Positions 17,354 through 26,873 of a DNA stretch of 64,000 nucleotides are shown in pieces. The notes below the pieces were generated by a model. It saw only the letters and a program-made list of their open reading frames with translations, ran no database searches and was not told the DNA's origin. The DNA lies in NCBI RefSeq assembly GCF_037071985.1, contig NZ_JAXHDF010000004.1, forward strand, positions 124,001 through 188,000, given 5' to 3'. Position 1 is the first letter of the stretch. Every line of letters begins with the position of its first letter. The translations under genes were made by a program, and so were the position numbers. The DNA is from Pseudogracilibacillus sp037071985 (GTDB lineage: Bacteria; Bacillota; Bacilli; Bacillales; Amphibacillaceae).

Positions 17354-19186
17354 TCATCCTACCTCCATTTCCTCCTTTCTCTCCTCCCCGTATATATTTT
17401 CAATCAAAGTTTTATATCTCTCTTCAATAATGTTTGTTTTAAGTGATAACTTCGGAGTTAATTCTCCACCATCAATTGTCCACTCTTCTCCTATGACAAT
17501 CACTTTTTTTGGTTGTGCGTAATTGGTGAATTTTCCCGTTAATTTTCTCACTTCTTTTTCCAACATTTGCTTTACTTTTGAGTGTTGACTCAACTCTTCT
17601 TTGGTTGATGCTGTAATTCCATTTTGTTTTGCCCAAGGAATAAGGCTTTCATATTCGGGATTGATTAAACAGAGGACATATTTCCTGTTATCTCCAATGA
17701 CAAGAGATTGGCTAATGTAAGCACTCTCATTAATTGCATTTTCAATTGGCTGAGGGGCAACGTTCATACCAGTAGATAAGACAAGTAACCGTTTTTTACG
17801 ATCGATGATCTTCAGATAGCCTGTTGAATCCAATTCACCAACATCCCCCGTTTTAAACCAATCACCTTCAAATGATTCTTTTGTTTCCTCGGGATTATTA
17901 TAATACCCTTTCGTAATGCTTGGTCCGCGAACTAAAACTTCCCCATCATCGGCAATTTTCACTTCTAAATTTGGCAATACTTTTCCTACTGTTCCTACTT
18001 TACCTCGAATCATTGGATTTGCTGTAATTATAGGGGAAGTCTCCGTTAAACCATATCCTTCTAATATCGGAATATCAAGTGCCCAAAAGAATTTGGCTAT
18101 TTCAGGATTTAACGTGCCACCTCCTGACACCAATCCACGAATTCGGCCACCAAGTTGTTCTTTAATTTTTTGAAAGACTAACTTATCTGCTCGTTTCCAT
18201 TTGCGATAAAAGTTCTTCGGTAAATAATCTTGGGACATGAATTGCTCCATGCTTGCATTAACATAATAGTTATACTTTTCTTCACCCACTGCTACCGCCC
18301 AATTAAAAATTTTTCTTTTTAAAGCAGAACTATTCTTTATCTCTTCTTGAACTTGAGTATATACTTTTTCAAATAATCGTGGGACACTTGTGAAAACTGT
18401 TGGACGAATTTCCTTTAGATTTTGTGGTATAGTTGTGATACTCTCAGCATAACCAATTGAAGTCCCAACTGATAACGGTAAAAAATGACCTGCCAACCGT
18501 TCGAAAACATGTGAGATCGGTAAATAAGAAAGTGTGACATCTTCCGGCAATAATTCTACTAGCCAAAACTGAACACCCTCAATATTAGCTAGTATATTCC
18601 CATGGGTCAACATCGCTCCTTTCGGTTTACCTGTTGTGCCAGAAGTATTAATTATAGTAAGTAAATCTTCTCGATCTAGATGGGACCAGTATCTTTCCCA
18701 ATGATCAATAGAATGTTCTTTTCCTAAGGTTTCTACCGTAGAAAAGGCATAATAATTGTCAGATGGATAAAAATCTCCTCTCGGATACATAATGATGATA
18801 TTGTTTAATTCACAATTCCCATTTGCCAACTTTTCTACCTGTTCTTCATCTTCCACTATGGCTGTTGTTACATCTGTATTGTTTAAAATATACTCTACTT
18901 GTTCCGTAGGTATCGTCGGATATATTGGAACACTCACTGCTCCGATACTGGCTAAAGCAAAATCTGAAATCCCCCACATCGGATTACTATTTGAAATAAT
19001 TGCCACTTTATCGTCTTTTTTAACGCCGATATGCAATAATCCGGATGCAAGATGATGAATTTTTTCCCAAAACACCCCATATGTCATCCGTGTATAATTT
19101 CCATTTTCCTTCCAAATAAATGCATCTTTATTATGAAAGCGTTCTACTGTTCGATGAAGCATTTCCAAAATATTATTTGGTTTCAC
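17354..19186 (-). CDS. Long-chain acyl-CoA synthetase (AMP-forming)
   Basis: Adenylate-forming enzyme of about 610 residues that activates a carboxylic acid, probably a fatty acid, to its CoA thioester. Visible motifs: the phosphate loop INTSGTTGKPKGAMLTHGN, EGYGLTETSPIITAN, the hinge TGDVGELDSTGYLKIIDRKK, and the C-terminal lid. The best start is the GTG at 19186 (MKPNNILEM) behind GGAGAGGG; the ATG at 19204 overlaps that site. It is the last gene of the seven-gene run that begins at 24762. Substrate chain length cannot be read from sequence. Confidence 0.9.
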   Translation of the reverse strand: MKPNNILEMLHRTVERFHNKDAFIWKENGNYTRMTYGVFWEKIHHLASGLLHIGVKKDDKVAIISNSNPMWGISDFALASIGAVSVPIYPTIPTEQVEYILNNTDVTTAIVEDEEQVEKLANGNCELNNIIIMYPRGDFYPSDNYYAFSTVETLGKEHSIDHWERYWSHLDREDLLTIINTSGTTGKPKGAMLTHGNILANIEGVQFWLVELLPEDVTLSYLPISHVFERLAGHFLPLSVGTSIGYAESITTIPQNLKEIRPTVFTSVPRLFEKVYTQVQEEIKNSSALKRKIFNWAVAVGEEKYNYYVNASMEQFMSQDYLPKNFYRKWKRADKLVFQKIKEQLGGRIRGLVSGGGTLNPEIAKFFWALDIPILEGYGLTETSPIITANPMIRGKVGTVGKVLPNLEVKIADDGEVLVRGPSITKGYYNNPEETKESFEGDWFKTGDVGELDSTGYLKIIDRKKRLLVLSTGMNVAPQPIENAINESAYISQSLVIGDNRKYVLCLINPEYESLIPWAKQNGITASTKEELSQHSKVKQMLEKEVRKLTGKFTNYAQPKKVIVIGEEWTIDGGELTPKLSLKTNIIEERYKTLIENIYGEERKEEMEVG

Positions 19187-19235
19187 GTTGAACACCCTCT
19201 CCATTTACAAACTTAAGTTATTTAAATAATGATGA

Positions 19236-20369
19236 TTATAACCGCTCAATGATTGTTGCTGTTGCCATCCCAAATCCGATACACATCACTTGCAAACCAA
19301 ACCTACCTTCAGTGTCTTCTAATGTATGAAGTAATGTAGTCGCAATGCGTGCACCACTTGCTCCTAAAGGATGCCCTAATGCAATTGCTCCTCCTCGGGG
19401 GTTTACTTTATCCATATCTGGTTTGAATTCCTTTTCCCACGCCTTTACTACGGATGCAAAAGCTTCATTGATTTCGATGACATCCATTTGTTCCAGTGTT
19501 AATCCAGCTTTTTGTAACACTTTTTTTGTCGCTGGTATTACTCCAGTTAAATTCATTAATGGATCTGCTCCTACGACTGCTCTTGCAATGACTCTAGCTC
19601 TTGGTTTAATTGATAGTTGTCTAGCTTTTTTGTGTGACATAAGCAATATACCAGCAGCACCATCACTTATTTGACTAGAATTTCCGGCAGTTACAACACC
19701 CGATTCTGGTTGGAAAGAAGCATTCAATTGGTGAAGTTTTTCTAGTGTTGTCTCTCTTCGGACACCTTCATCTGTTACAAACTGTCTATCTTCCTCTATA
19801 TCAATAGGGATAATTTCTCTTTCGAAATATCCTTTATCAATTGCCTCGATAGCTCTTTGATGACTATGATAAGCATATTCATCCAGCTCATATCTTGTAA
19901 GATTCCACTCACTTGCAATTAGTTCAGCTGAGAACCCTTGTGGAACAATTGTATGTTTATTCATTAATGTGTCGCTAAAGCTCCCGATATCACTTCCCAT
20001 TGGAACACGTGACATGCTTTCAACTCCACAAGCAATAACAATAGTAGCATCATTTGCTAGTATTGCTTGACAAGCATTATGAATCGCTTGTTGACTTGAA
20101 CCACATAAGCGATTAATCGAATATGCCGGAACCTCTACTGGGAAACCAGCAGCAAGGGTTGCTAGCCTTCCAACATTTCCTCCCTGTTCATTAGTCATTG
20201 TTGCACAACCTGTTACTATATCTTCAATATCCCTTTCTGAAACATTATTTCTGTCCACTAACTGCCGTAAAATTGGAACGAGTAAGTCAACAGGATGTAT
20301 GTTGGTTAATGCTCCTTCTTTTTTACCTATTGCTGTTCGAACAGCATCAATGATAACAACTTCACTCAT
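19236..20369 (-). CDS. Acetyl-CoA acyltransferase (thiolase)
   Basis: Thiolase of 377 residues that cleaves 3-ketoacyl-CoA with CoA in the last step of beta-oxidation. The acylated cysteine lies in INRLCGSSQQAIHNAC, the histidine in NPRGGAIALGHPLGASGARI and the second catalytic cysteine in VMCIGFGMA. The start ATG has GAGAGGAG upstream. It lies 15 bp after the SDR gene. A degradative rather than biosynthetic role follows from its neighbours. Confidence 0.93.
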   Translation of the reverse strand: MSEVVIIDAVRTAIGKKEGALTNIHPVDLLVPILRQLVDRNNVSERDIEDIVTGCATMTNEQGGNVGRLATLAAGFPVEVPAYSINRLCGSSQQAIHNACQAILANDATIVIACGVESMSRVPMGSDIGSFSDTLMNKHTIVPQGFSAELIASEWNLTRYELDEYAYHSHQRAIEAIDKGYFEREIIPIDIEEDRQFVTDEGVRRETTLEKLHQLNASFQPESGVVTAGNSSQISDGAAGILLMSHKKARQLSIKPRARVIARAVVGADPLMNLTGVIPATKKVLQKAGLTLEQMDVIEINEAFASVVKAWEKEFKPDMDKVNPRGGAIALGHPLGASGARIATTLLHTLEDTEGRFGLQVMCIGFGMATATIIERL

Positions 20370-20384
20370 TCAAATCTCCTCTCT

Positions 20385-21227
20385 TCAAAAAGTAAATAGT
20401 TCAATCCCTCCTGAAACATTTAATTCGACACCAGTAATATAATTTGCCTTATCAGATACCAAAAAGGTAATCGCATTAGCGATATCTTCCGGTTTTCCCG
20501 GTCTTTTAAATGCAGTTCGATTAATCATACGCTCATTCATTTCAGGATTGCCAAGGTTAAACGCTTCAGTATCAATAATTCCGGGAACGATGGCATTTAC
20601 ATTTATGTTATACCTTGCCCCTTCTAGTGCCATGCTCTTGGTAAAGCTTAATAATCCACCTTTTGTTGTTGCATAACTTGCTTGCCCAAACCCACCTAAC
20701 GTACCTGCTACAGAGGACATATTTATAATAGAACCGCGTTTTTGGGCTTTCATATATGGCCAAACAGCCTTCGTACAATGAAAGGCACCTGTTAAATTAA
20801 CACGTAAATCTCGCTCCCAAAATTCATCATTTTGATATCCAAGTTGTGAAACATGATCAAGTGTACCAGCATTATTAATTAAAATATCTATTTTTCCAAA
20901 CTGATCTATAACGCGTTGAACAACATTCTCTACTTGCTCTTTATTTGTAACATCCATTTTTATTGCCATAGATCTTCTTCCCATATCTGTAATCTGTTTC
21001 TCCGTTTTGTTTGCATACATGACATTTGTACTTTGCATTACTTGTGCCATCGGTCCAAATCTCTCAGCTTCTGCTTCACTCTTTTCATCCGATTCCAATA
21101 AAATGTCAGTGACGACAACATCTGCACCTGCTTTAGCTAATGCAAGCGCGTCTGCACGTCCAATCCCTCGTGAAGCGCCTGTTACGAGGGCAACTTTTCC
21201 TTCTAGCAAGTTGTCCCAAGAAGACAT
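20385..21227 (-). CDS. SDR-family 3-hydroxyacyl-CoA dehydrogenase-like protein
   Basis: Short-chain dehydrogenase/reductase, 280 residues. Rossmann motif VTGASRGIGRADALALAKAG, then NNAG (LINNAGTLDHVSQ), catalytic Ser in IINMSSVAGTLGG, and YATTKGG carrying the Tyr and Lys. The insert between strands 2 and 3 (ESDEKSEAEAERFG ...) is longer than in minimal SDRs, as in steroid and 3-hydroxyacyl-CoA dehydrogenases. In this operon it most likely oxidises the 3-hydroxyacyl-CoA made by the hydratase; other hydroxylated CoA esters remain possible. Confidence 0.85.
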   Translation of the reverse strand: MSSWDNLLEGKVALVTGASRGIGRADALALAKAGADVVVTDILLESDEKSEAEAERFGPMAQVMQSTNVMYANKTEKQITDMGRRSMAIKMDVTNKEQVENVVQRVIDQFGKIDILINNAGTLDHVSQLGYQNDEFWERDLRVNLTGAFHCTKAVWPYMKAQKRGSIINMSSVAGTLGGFGQASYATTKGGLLSFTKSMALEGARYNINVNAIVPGIIDTEAFNLGNPEMNERMINRTAFKRPGKPEDIANAITFLVSDKANYITGVELNVSGGIELFTF

Positions 21228-21254
21228 TTAATCCCACCTTTTTAAATACTTAAA

Positions 21255-22046
21255 TTATGTATTCGGATAAAATTGGGCCTTTTCTTTTTGAAAAAATGCC
21301 AGTAATCCTATACCAGGTTCTTCTGTTGTGAATGCTTTTGAAAATGCCTTTGCTTCAAAATTCAATCCTTCCTCTATTGGTTTTTCAGCTGCGTTGATCG
21401 CTTGTTTCGCAAGTCCCATAGAATGAATCGCTCCTTCTGCCAATCGTTCAGCAAACATGGTCGTTTCTTTTTCTAAGTCTTCGGCAACTTGCGTAATTAA
21501 ACCAATTTCATACGCTTCTTCGGCAGTCAATTTTTTGGCAGTAAAAATTAATTCCATTGCTCTTGCTCTTCCTAGAATATGAGTCATTCGCTGTGTTCCA
21601 CCTGCACCAGGAATGATACCTAGAGATAATTCAGTCAATCCAATTTGCCCGCCACTCATAATTCGGAAATCACAAGCTAAAGCTAATTCACATCCACCAC
21701 CTAATGCATAACCATTAATTGCGGCAATAACCGGTTTAGGAATCTCGCCAAATTTATGAAAACAGGCTTGCATTCTTGCGCTTTGTCGTGCAATCGGATC
21801 AGCTTCATCATTCATTTCACCTGTTGTAGTCATCATTCCTTTTAAATCAGCACCTGCTAAAAAAATTTTTGGATGATTAGAAGTTACTACAATGACTCGA
21901 ACTGATGGATTACTATTTAAATCATCAAGAGCTGCTTCTAGTTCTTGCATCAGTTGTTCTCCTATCGCATTAACAGGAGGGTTATCAATAATTATCCAAG
22001 TCACTCCTTTTGAATGATGTTTCAATTGGATGAGCTCATAAATCAT
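21255..22046 (-). CDS. Enoyl-CoA hydratase/isomerase
   Basis: Crotonase-fold enzyme, 263 residues, hydrating 2-enoyl-CoA. Oxyanion and catalytic region GYALGGGCELALACDF carries the first glutamate; LTELSLGIIPGAGGTQRM carries the second. Both glutamates of active hydratases are thus in place. LAGADLKGM gives the CoA-binding loop. It sits 12 bp after the acyl-CoA dehydrogenase gene. Confidence 0.92.
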   Translation of the reverse strand: MIYELIQLKHHSKGVTWIIIDNPPVNAIGEQLMQELEAALDDLNSNPSVRVIVVTSNHPKIFLAGADLKGMMTTTGEMNDEADPIARQSARMQACFHKFGEIPKPVIAAINGYALGGGCELALACDFRIMSGGQIGLTELSLGIIPGAGGTQRMTHILGRARAMELIFTAKKLTAEEAYEIGLITQVAEDLEKETTMFAERLAEGAIHSMGLAKQAINAAEKPIEEGLNFEAKAFSKAFTTEEPGIGLLAFFQKEKAQFYPNT

Positions 22047-22058
22047 TTCTATTACCTC

Positions 22059-23261
22059 CTAAACTCTGATTCCATATGGTTCATATTGACGTCTTGCAAT
22101 GACTAGATGCTGAATTTCATTCGTCCCTTCGAACAAATCAAACACTTTCACATCACGAAATAATTTTTCTACAATATGACCTTCTAACCCTATAGGACCT
22201 AATAATTCTAAGCTTTTAGCACATACATCAAGTGCCATTTTTCCAGCTACTGCTTTACATATTGCAGCTTCCTTCGCATTCGGAATACCTTGATCTGCTT
22301 TCCACGCTGCCTCCCATGTAACTAAACGGGCTGCATTAATCATGCCTTCCATTTCGGCAAACATTTCAGCTGCCATTTGGTGATATTTACCACTTACCGG
22401 AAAGCCTTGTTGGACAATTTCCAACGTATATTCATAGGCCGCTCTCGCTATCCCTATCGCCATCGATGCTACAATTGGTCTTGTTGAATCAAAAGTTTGC
22501 ATCGCTGTTTGAAAACCAGATCGTTTAGAATTTTTCTTTTCATACATTTCTTCACCGCCAAGCAAGTTGTCAATTGGTACAAAGCAGTCTTCAAATAATA
22601 ACTCTGCCGTTTCATTTGCTCGTAAACCCATTTTTTCAACCAATCGAGAACACGTAAAACCAGGTGTGCCCTTTTCAATGACAAAAGCTCTTTGTCCAGC
22701 CCTTCCTAACGCAGGATCAACTGTTGCAAATACGACAACCCATGAAGCACGCCCTCCATTTGTTATAAAGATCTTCTGCCCGTTAATTAAATAACCGCCA
22801 TCCACTTTTGTAGCTATTGTTTGAATATTGGAAGCGTCAGAACCTGCTTCTGGTTCTGTCAGTGCATATGCGCCCCATCTTGGTTTATCATTTTTAAAGA
22901 TCGTCAGAAACCTTTCTTTTTGTTCTTGTGTCCCACTACTTTGAATAGGAGGGCCTCCAAGTCCTGCACCAGGTAAGGATAAAGCAATTGCTGGGTCACC
23001 CCAAGCAAGCTCTTCGGTTGCGATGACTGCCATTCGATTCCCTTCGCGTACACCCTTCTTGTTACCGCTCTCATTTTTACTATTACTAATAGATGAGGTA
23101 TTAAGTTGAATTCCGAATTGGTTTACTTTTTCTAACCAATCTTCAGGCACATAGCCGAGCCTATCTGCTTCTAAAGAAATGGGTCGGATTTCGTTTTCTG
23201 CAAACCAATGGGTCATTTCTCTAATTTGATGTTGCTGTTCGGATAATTCAAACGATATCAT
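22059..23261 (-). CDS. Acyl-CoA dehydrogenase, catalytic subunit type
   Basis: FAD enzyme of 400 residues that makes the alpha-beta double bond in acyl-CoA. Signature YALTEPEAGSDASNIQ, flavin region FITNGGRASWVVV, and near the C terminus FDLFEGTNEIQHLVIARRQ, whose EGTNE segment contains the usual catalytic glutamate position. The first codons overlap the stop of the preceding acyl-CoA dehydrogenase gene by 4 nt, so the two are translationally coupled and may form one heteromeric enzyme. Confidence 0.92.
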   Translation of the reverse strand: MISFELSEQQHQIREMTHWFAENEIRPISLEADRLGYVPEDWLEKVNQFGIQLNTSSISNSKNESGNKKGVREGNRMAVIATEELAWGDPAIALSLPGAGLGGPPIQSSGTQEQKERFLTIFKNDKPRWGAYALTEPEAGSDASNIQTIATKVDGGYLINGQKIFITNGGRASWVVVFATVDPALGRAGQRAFVIEKGTPGFTCSRLVEKMGLRANETAELLFEDCFVPIDNLLGGEEMYEKKNSKRSGFQTAMQTFDSTRPIVASMAIGIARAAYEYTLEIVQQGFPVSGKYHQMAAEMFAEMEGMINAARLVTWEAAWKADQGIPNAKEAAICKAVAGKMALDVCAKSLELLGPIGLEGHIVEKLFRDVKVFDLFEGTNEIQHLVIARRQYEPYGIRV

Positions 23262-24403
23262 GACATCACCTTTTTCTCAGTCTCTGCTAAAATTTGGTCA
23301 CCACGACGTGTTAGGAATTCTCTTTCTCTTCCATATAAGATTACTTGGGCTTGTGCATCTCTCATCCATTTCTCCACAGGATATTCTTGTACATATCCAT
23401 GGCCGCCTAACAATTGCACAGCAGAATCAGTTACAAAACGGATACCCTTATGTGCAGCAAACATAGTGCTTAATGCATAACCTTCTGCATTTGAATGACT
23501 ATCATCTGTAGCCTTTGCTGCTTGCCATATGTGGTTTCTTACCATTTTTATTTCCATTACCATTTGAGCAATTCTAAAAGATACCCCTTGAAATTTGGCG
23601 AGCGGTTGCTGAAATGCCTTTCGGGTCGCTGTATATTCTGTTGCATAATCTAACGCAGCCACCATAAGTCCTAACTGCTTTGCCGCTTGTAATATATAAA
23701 TTCTTGTATATGCTAGCTGCAAGATTTTTTCTGCATTATTCCCTTTTGCGATGATTTGATTTTCTGAAAAACTTGCTTCATCAAAAGATAAATTAGCAAT
23801 ATTTGCCTCTCGTAATCCTAAACGATTATCGCATGTTTCAACTTCCCATTTGTTACGGCTTTTATCTAACCAAAAGAGTATGGTTTCTCCGGCATCATCT
23901 TTGATACCGATTATTAGATGAGTCGCTATATTCCCCAACCGTACTGGTTCAGATTTTCCATGCAGCATGTAGGCATTATTTGATTTAGTTAATTTTAAGC
24001 GACTTTGTGCCATCTCTTCAGCAACTTCTTCAGCAAAAGCTATCGTACAACTATTTTCTTTCACGAAGTGTCTTTGCTCCTCATGTATCTGTTGATCACC
24101 TATAACGCGAAGTACTGATGCACCATCCCCTAATCCTGGAAAGCCTTGGACTGTTCCTAAATCTCCGTAACATAATGCTTCTAAAATCTGTACTTGTGAA
24201 ATTAGTGGTAATTGCATCCCGTCTAAACTTTCTGGTTCCTCCATTGTTAAAAATCCTAAATGGTTAACCTGGTCGATCAATTCATGATGGACAAAACCTT
24301 TTTGCTCATTTTCACGTGCAGAACGTCGTATATCTTCCCCACCGAATTTGTATGCCACCTCTGTAAAAGCTTTTTCTTCGTCAGTTGGCTCAAATGAGAT
24401 CAT
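23258..24403 (-). CDS. Acyl-CoA dehydrogenase-like protein lacking the usual catalytic motif
   Basis: A 381-residue member of the same fold. It shows the C-terminal LGGHGYVQEYPVEKWMRDAQ, but where the partner has TEPEAGSD it reads AFAEEVAEEMAQSR, and instead of EGTNE it has ILYGRERE, so the usual base is absent. Partnered acyl-CoA dehydrogenases with one non-catalytic chain are known from steroid-degrading actinobacteria (alpha2-beta2 ChsE/FadE type); the overlap with the next gene suggests the same here. Function alone is doubtful. Confidence 0.85.
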   Translation of the reverse strand: MISFEPTDEEKAFTEVAYKFGGEDIRRSARENEQKGFVHHELIDQVNHLGFLTMEEPESLDGMQLPLISQVQILEALCYGDLGTVQGFPGLGDGASVLRVIGDQQIHEEQRHFVKENSCTIAFAEEVAEEMAQSRLKLTKSNNAYMLHGKSEPVRLGNIATHLIIGIKDDAGETILFWLDKSRNKWEVETCDNRLGLREANIANLSFDEASFSENQIIAKGNNAEKILQLAYTRIYILQAAKQLGLMVAALDYATEYTATRKAFQQPLAKFQGVSFRIAQMVMEIKMVRNHIWQAAKATDDSHSNAEGYALSTMFAAHKGIRFVTDSAVQLLGGHGYVQEYPVEKWMRDAQAQVILYGREREFLTRRGDQILAETEKKVMS

Positions 24404-24414
24404 TAGAAACCTCC

Positions 24415-24762
24415 TTACTTACTCTTCTCTTTATTATAAGTTGCCAATATACTTTGCAATTTTAATGCTAACCCCATATTTCCTTTAATTTTTAATTTTC
24501 CACTCATAAAAGCTTGCGTTCCATTTAATTTTCCTTCCGCCATTTGTACAAAATCTTCTGCTTTCATATGGAGCGTACAATCCGCTTGTTCTTTTTCTCC
24601 CTCAGCGGTAGAACGATGCTCATTTTTTAATATAAGTTGATATATTCCAGGGTCTTCATCCGTTAAATTGAACTGATAAACAGCATTAACCCCTTCTGCA
24701 TACTTCGGATCTCTACTTAATGCATCATTAATTTCTTGAAAAACTTGTTTAACATTTGACAT
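24415..24762 (-). CDS. SCP2 sterol-binding domain protein
   Basis: A 115-residue single-domain protein of the SCP2 family, with DPGIYQLILKNEHRSTAEG, ADCTLHMKAEDFVQMAEGKL and GTQAFMSGKLKIKGNMGLALKL. Such domains hold hydrophobic ligands such as fatty acyl-CoA. First gene of the operon, with AGGAGGAAAAAAT before the ATG. It may carry the acyl substrate to the enzymes encoded downstream. Confidence 0.9.
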   Translation of the reverse strand: MSNVKQVFQEINDALSRDPKYAEGVNAVYQFNLTDEDPGIYQLILKNEHRSTAEGEKEQADCTLHMKAEDFVQMAEGKLNGTQAFMSGKLKIKGNMGLALKLQSILATYNKEKSK

Positions 24763-24802
24763 ATTTTTTCCTCCTGTACTTTTTTCTTAAAGTAATCGTA
24801 TA

Positions 24803-24815
24803 GTAAAAGTTTTAC
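24803..24815. promoter_or_regulatory. Possible operator of the acyl-CoA operon
   Basis: A perfect 13-bp dyad GTAAAAGTTTTAC lies 41 bp before the first gene, where a repressor could block transcription. No regulator gene is adjacent. Assignment is by symmetry only. Confidence 0.3.
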
Positions 24816-24959
24816 ATTTCATATTCCGTTATATGTCGTGTTTATTTAAAAATAGACGGTGCTCATCCCTAAAATTGTATGAACTTTTAAGATTGCTCTA
24901 AAATTGTAATAATAAATTAGAATGAGTAAATGGCATCAAACTTGAAGTGATGTAACATG

Positions 24960-25045
24960 TTGCTGTAAATTACAAGGCAGCTGATTGATGCTGAGTGGTG
25001 AGCAGTTAATGCTGAGTCGTTTTTTCTTCAACGCTGAGTAAACAG
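24960..25045. repeat. GCTGAGT-type intergenic repeats
   Basis: Three copies of GCTGAGT (in ATGCTGAGTGG, ATGCTGAGTCG and ACGCTGAGTAA) lie within about 80 bp. The same short motif recurs at 56960-57135. No open frame is present. Confidence 0.5.
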
Positions 25046-25052
25046 ACAAATG

Positions 25053-25101
25053 AAAAATCCGAACTAATTCAAATTTAAAATTTGAATCCTAGTTCGGATT
25101 T
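25053..25101 (-). terminator. Long-stem terminator of the flavoprotein gene
   Basis: A near-perfect inverted repeat of about 20 bp per arm (ATCCGAACTA ... TAGTTCGGAT) with T-rich flanks on the minus strand. Confidence 0.75.
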
Positions 25102-25146
25102 CTATATGATAAAATACTTTTATCGTAAACTAAAAAAAATATTAAG

Positions 25147-26802
25147 CTATCTCAGTTTCTCTATAACGGATGATGCTGCAACCTTTCCACTGAATAAACA
25201 GCCACCTAAAAACGTACCTTCCAAGGATCGATACCCATGTACACCTCCACCGCCAAACCCAGATACTTCACCTGCAGCATGTAACCCATCGATTGGCTTA
25301 CCTTGAAAATCTAGGACTCTAGCAGCTAAATCGGTTTGTAATCCACCCAATGTTTTCCGACTTAAAATATTTAAACGTACAGCAATAAGTGGACCATTCC
25401 TGGAATCTAGTAATCGATGAGGTTTTACAGTCCGAATTAGTTTATCACCAATATAATGTCTTGCGCCATGCATTGTAGTTAATTGTAGATCTTTCGTAAA
25501 TTTATTCTCCATTGCCCGGTCCCTTGCTTCTACTTGCTTGCGCATTTTTTCAATATCAATTCTCTTTTCGCCTACCAGCTCATTCATTTTAATCACTAAA
25601 TTATCAATCGAATCCGCTACAATGAAGTCTTCTCCGTAATCAAGAAATGCTTGTACTGGGCTTGGTGCCCCAGGTAATATACGTTGCAAAACTTTTCTTA
25701 TACTTTTCTCTGTTAAATCTGGGTTCTGTTCTGAACCTGATAAAGCAAATTCTTTTTCAATAATTTTTTGCGTCAAAACAAACCACGAATAATCGTACCC
25801 AGTGTCTAGTATCGTCTTTAGCGTACCTAATGTATCAAAACCTGGTAGGTTGGGTACTGGGAATCGATTTCCTTCTGCATCAAACCACATGGAAGAAGGA
25901 CCGGGAAGGATACGAATGCCATGCCTTTCCCATATTGGACTCCAATTTTTTATCCCTTCAGTATAATGCCACATTCGGTCACGATTGACGATACGACCTC
26001 CGGTTCTTTCCGTAATTTCAAGCATACGTCCATCCACATGCTTTGGAACACCTGAAAGCATTTTTTCTGGCGCTTTTCCTAATCGCTCGGGCCAGTTTTT
26101 ACGAATCAATTCAAAGTTTGCCCCAATTCCACCACTACAAATAATGACCGCTTGTGCTTCATACGAAAAATCGCCAATTTCTTTTCGTGAACTCTCTTCT
26201 CCCCTTCTGATAGAAGTCTGCTCTAATATAGCTCCAGTAACTCCTGAAATGGAATTATTTTTTACGATTAATTCATCCACACGATGACGAGGTAAATATG
26301 TAACGGATCCTGCCTCTATTTGTTGATGGAGTGATTTTACAAATGGCGCCACAATGCCTGGTCCAGTCCCCCAAGTTATATGAAAACGTGGTACAGAATT
26401 TCCGTGACCTTCTGCTAAATACCCACCTCGCTCAGCCCAACCGACCACTGGGAAAATACGAACTCCTTTTTTATATAACCAATCACGTTTTTCATATGTT
26501 GCAAAATCAACATACGCCTCGGCCCATCTTAGTCCCCAAAAATCTTCATCTTCTAATCGATCAAATTCAGCACTACCAAGCCAATCTTGCCAAGCTAATT
26601 CTTTAGAGTCTTTTATCCCCATACGTCTTTGCTCAGGTGAATCTACTAAAAATAGTCCTCCGAACGACCACCATGCTTGACCTCCTAATGACTGTTCACC
26701 TTCTTGATCAAGTAACAATACTTTTTTCCCGTTCTGTGCAATTTCCGTAGTCGCTACGAGTCCAGCGAGTCCTGCTCCAATGACAATAACATCAAATTCC
26801 AT
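25147..26802 (-). CDS. FAD-binding dehydrogenase (3-ketosteroid dehydrogenase/fumarate reductase-like)
   Basis: Flavoprotein of 551 residues. Rossmann motif VIVIGAGLAGLVATTEIAQNG at the N terminus, SLGGQAWWSFGG shortly after, and a C-terminal FAD loop HAAGEVSGFGGGGVHGYRSL followed by LEGTFLGGCLFSGKVAA. This layout fits the broad FAD_binding_2 family that includes ketosteroid dehydrogenases and flavocytochrome fumarate reductases. The start at 26802 has AAAGGGGGGCG upstream; a longer frame to 26877 would run into ligD. Next to an acyl-CoA operon with SCP2, a steroid- or terpenoid-like substrate is conceivable but not shown. Confidence 0.8.
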   Translation of the reverse strand: MEFDVIVIGAGLAGLVATTEIAQNGKKVLLLDQEGEQSLGGQAWWSFGGLFLVDSPEQRRMGIKDSKELAWQDWLGSAEFDRLEDEDFWGLRWAEAYVDFATYEKRDWLYKKGVRIFPVVGWAERGGYLAEGHGNSVPRFHITWGTGPGIVAPFVKSLHQQIEAGSVTYLPRHRVDELIVKNNSISGVTGAILEQTSIRRGEESSRKEIGDFSYEAQAVIICSGGIGANFELIRKNWPERLGKAPEKMLSGVPKHVDGRMLEITERTGGRIVNRDRMWHYTEGIKNWSPIWERHGIRILPGPSSMWFDAEGNRFPVPNLPGFDTLGTLKTILDTGYDYSWFVLTQKIIEKEFALSGSEQNPDLTEKSIRKVLQRILPGAPSPVQAFLDYGEDFIVADSIDNLVIKMNELVGEKRIDIEKMRKQVEARDRAMENKFTKDLQLTTMHGARHYIGDKLIRTVKPHRLLDSRNGPLIAVRLNILSRKTLGGLQTDLAARVLDFQGKPIDGLHAAGEVSGFGGGGVHGYRSLEGTFLGGCLFSGKVAASSVIEKLR

Positions 26803-26873
26803 CTTTTCGCCCCCCTTTTTAATAGTATTATAAAGTGTTTTACTTTTTTTGAAAGTATATTCTCTCTCTTCTG

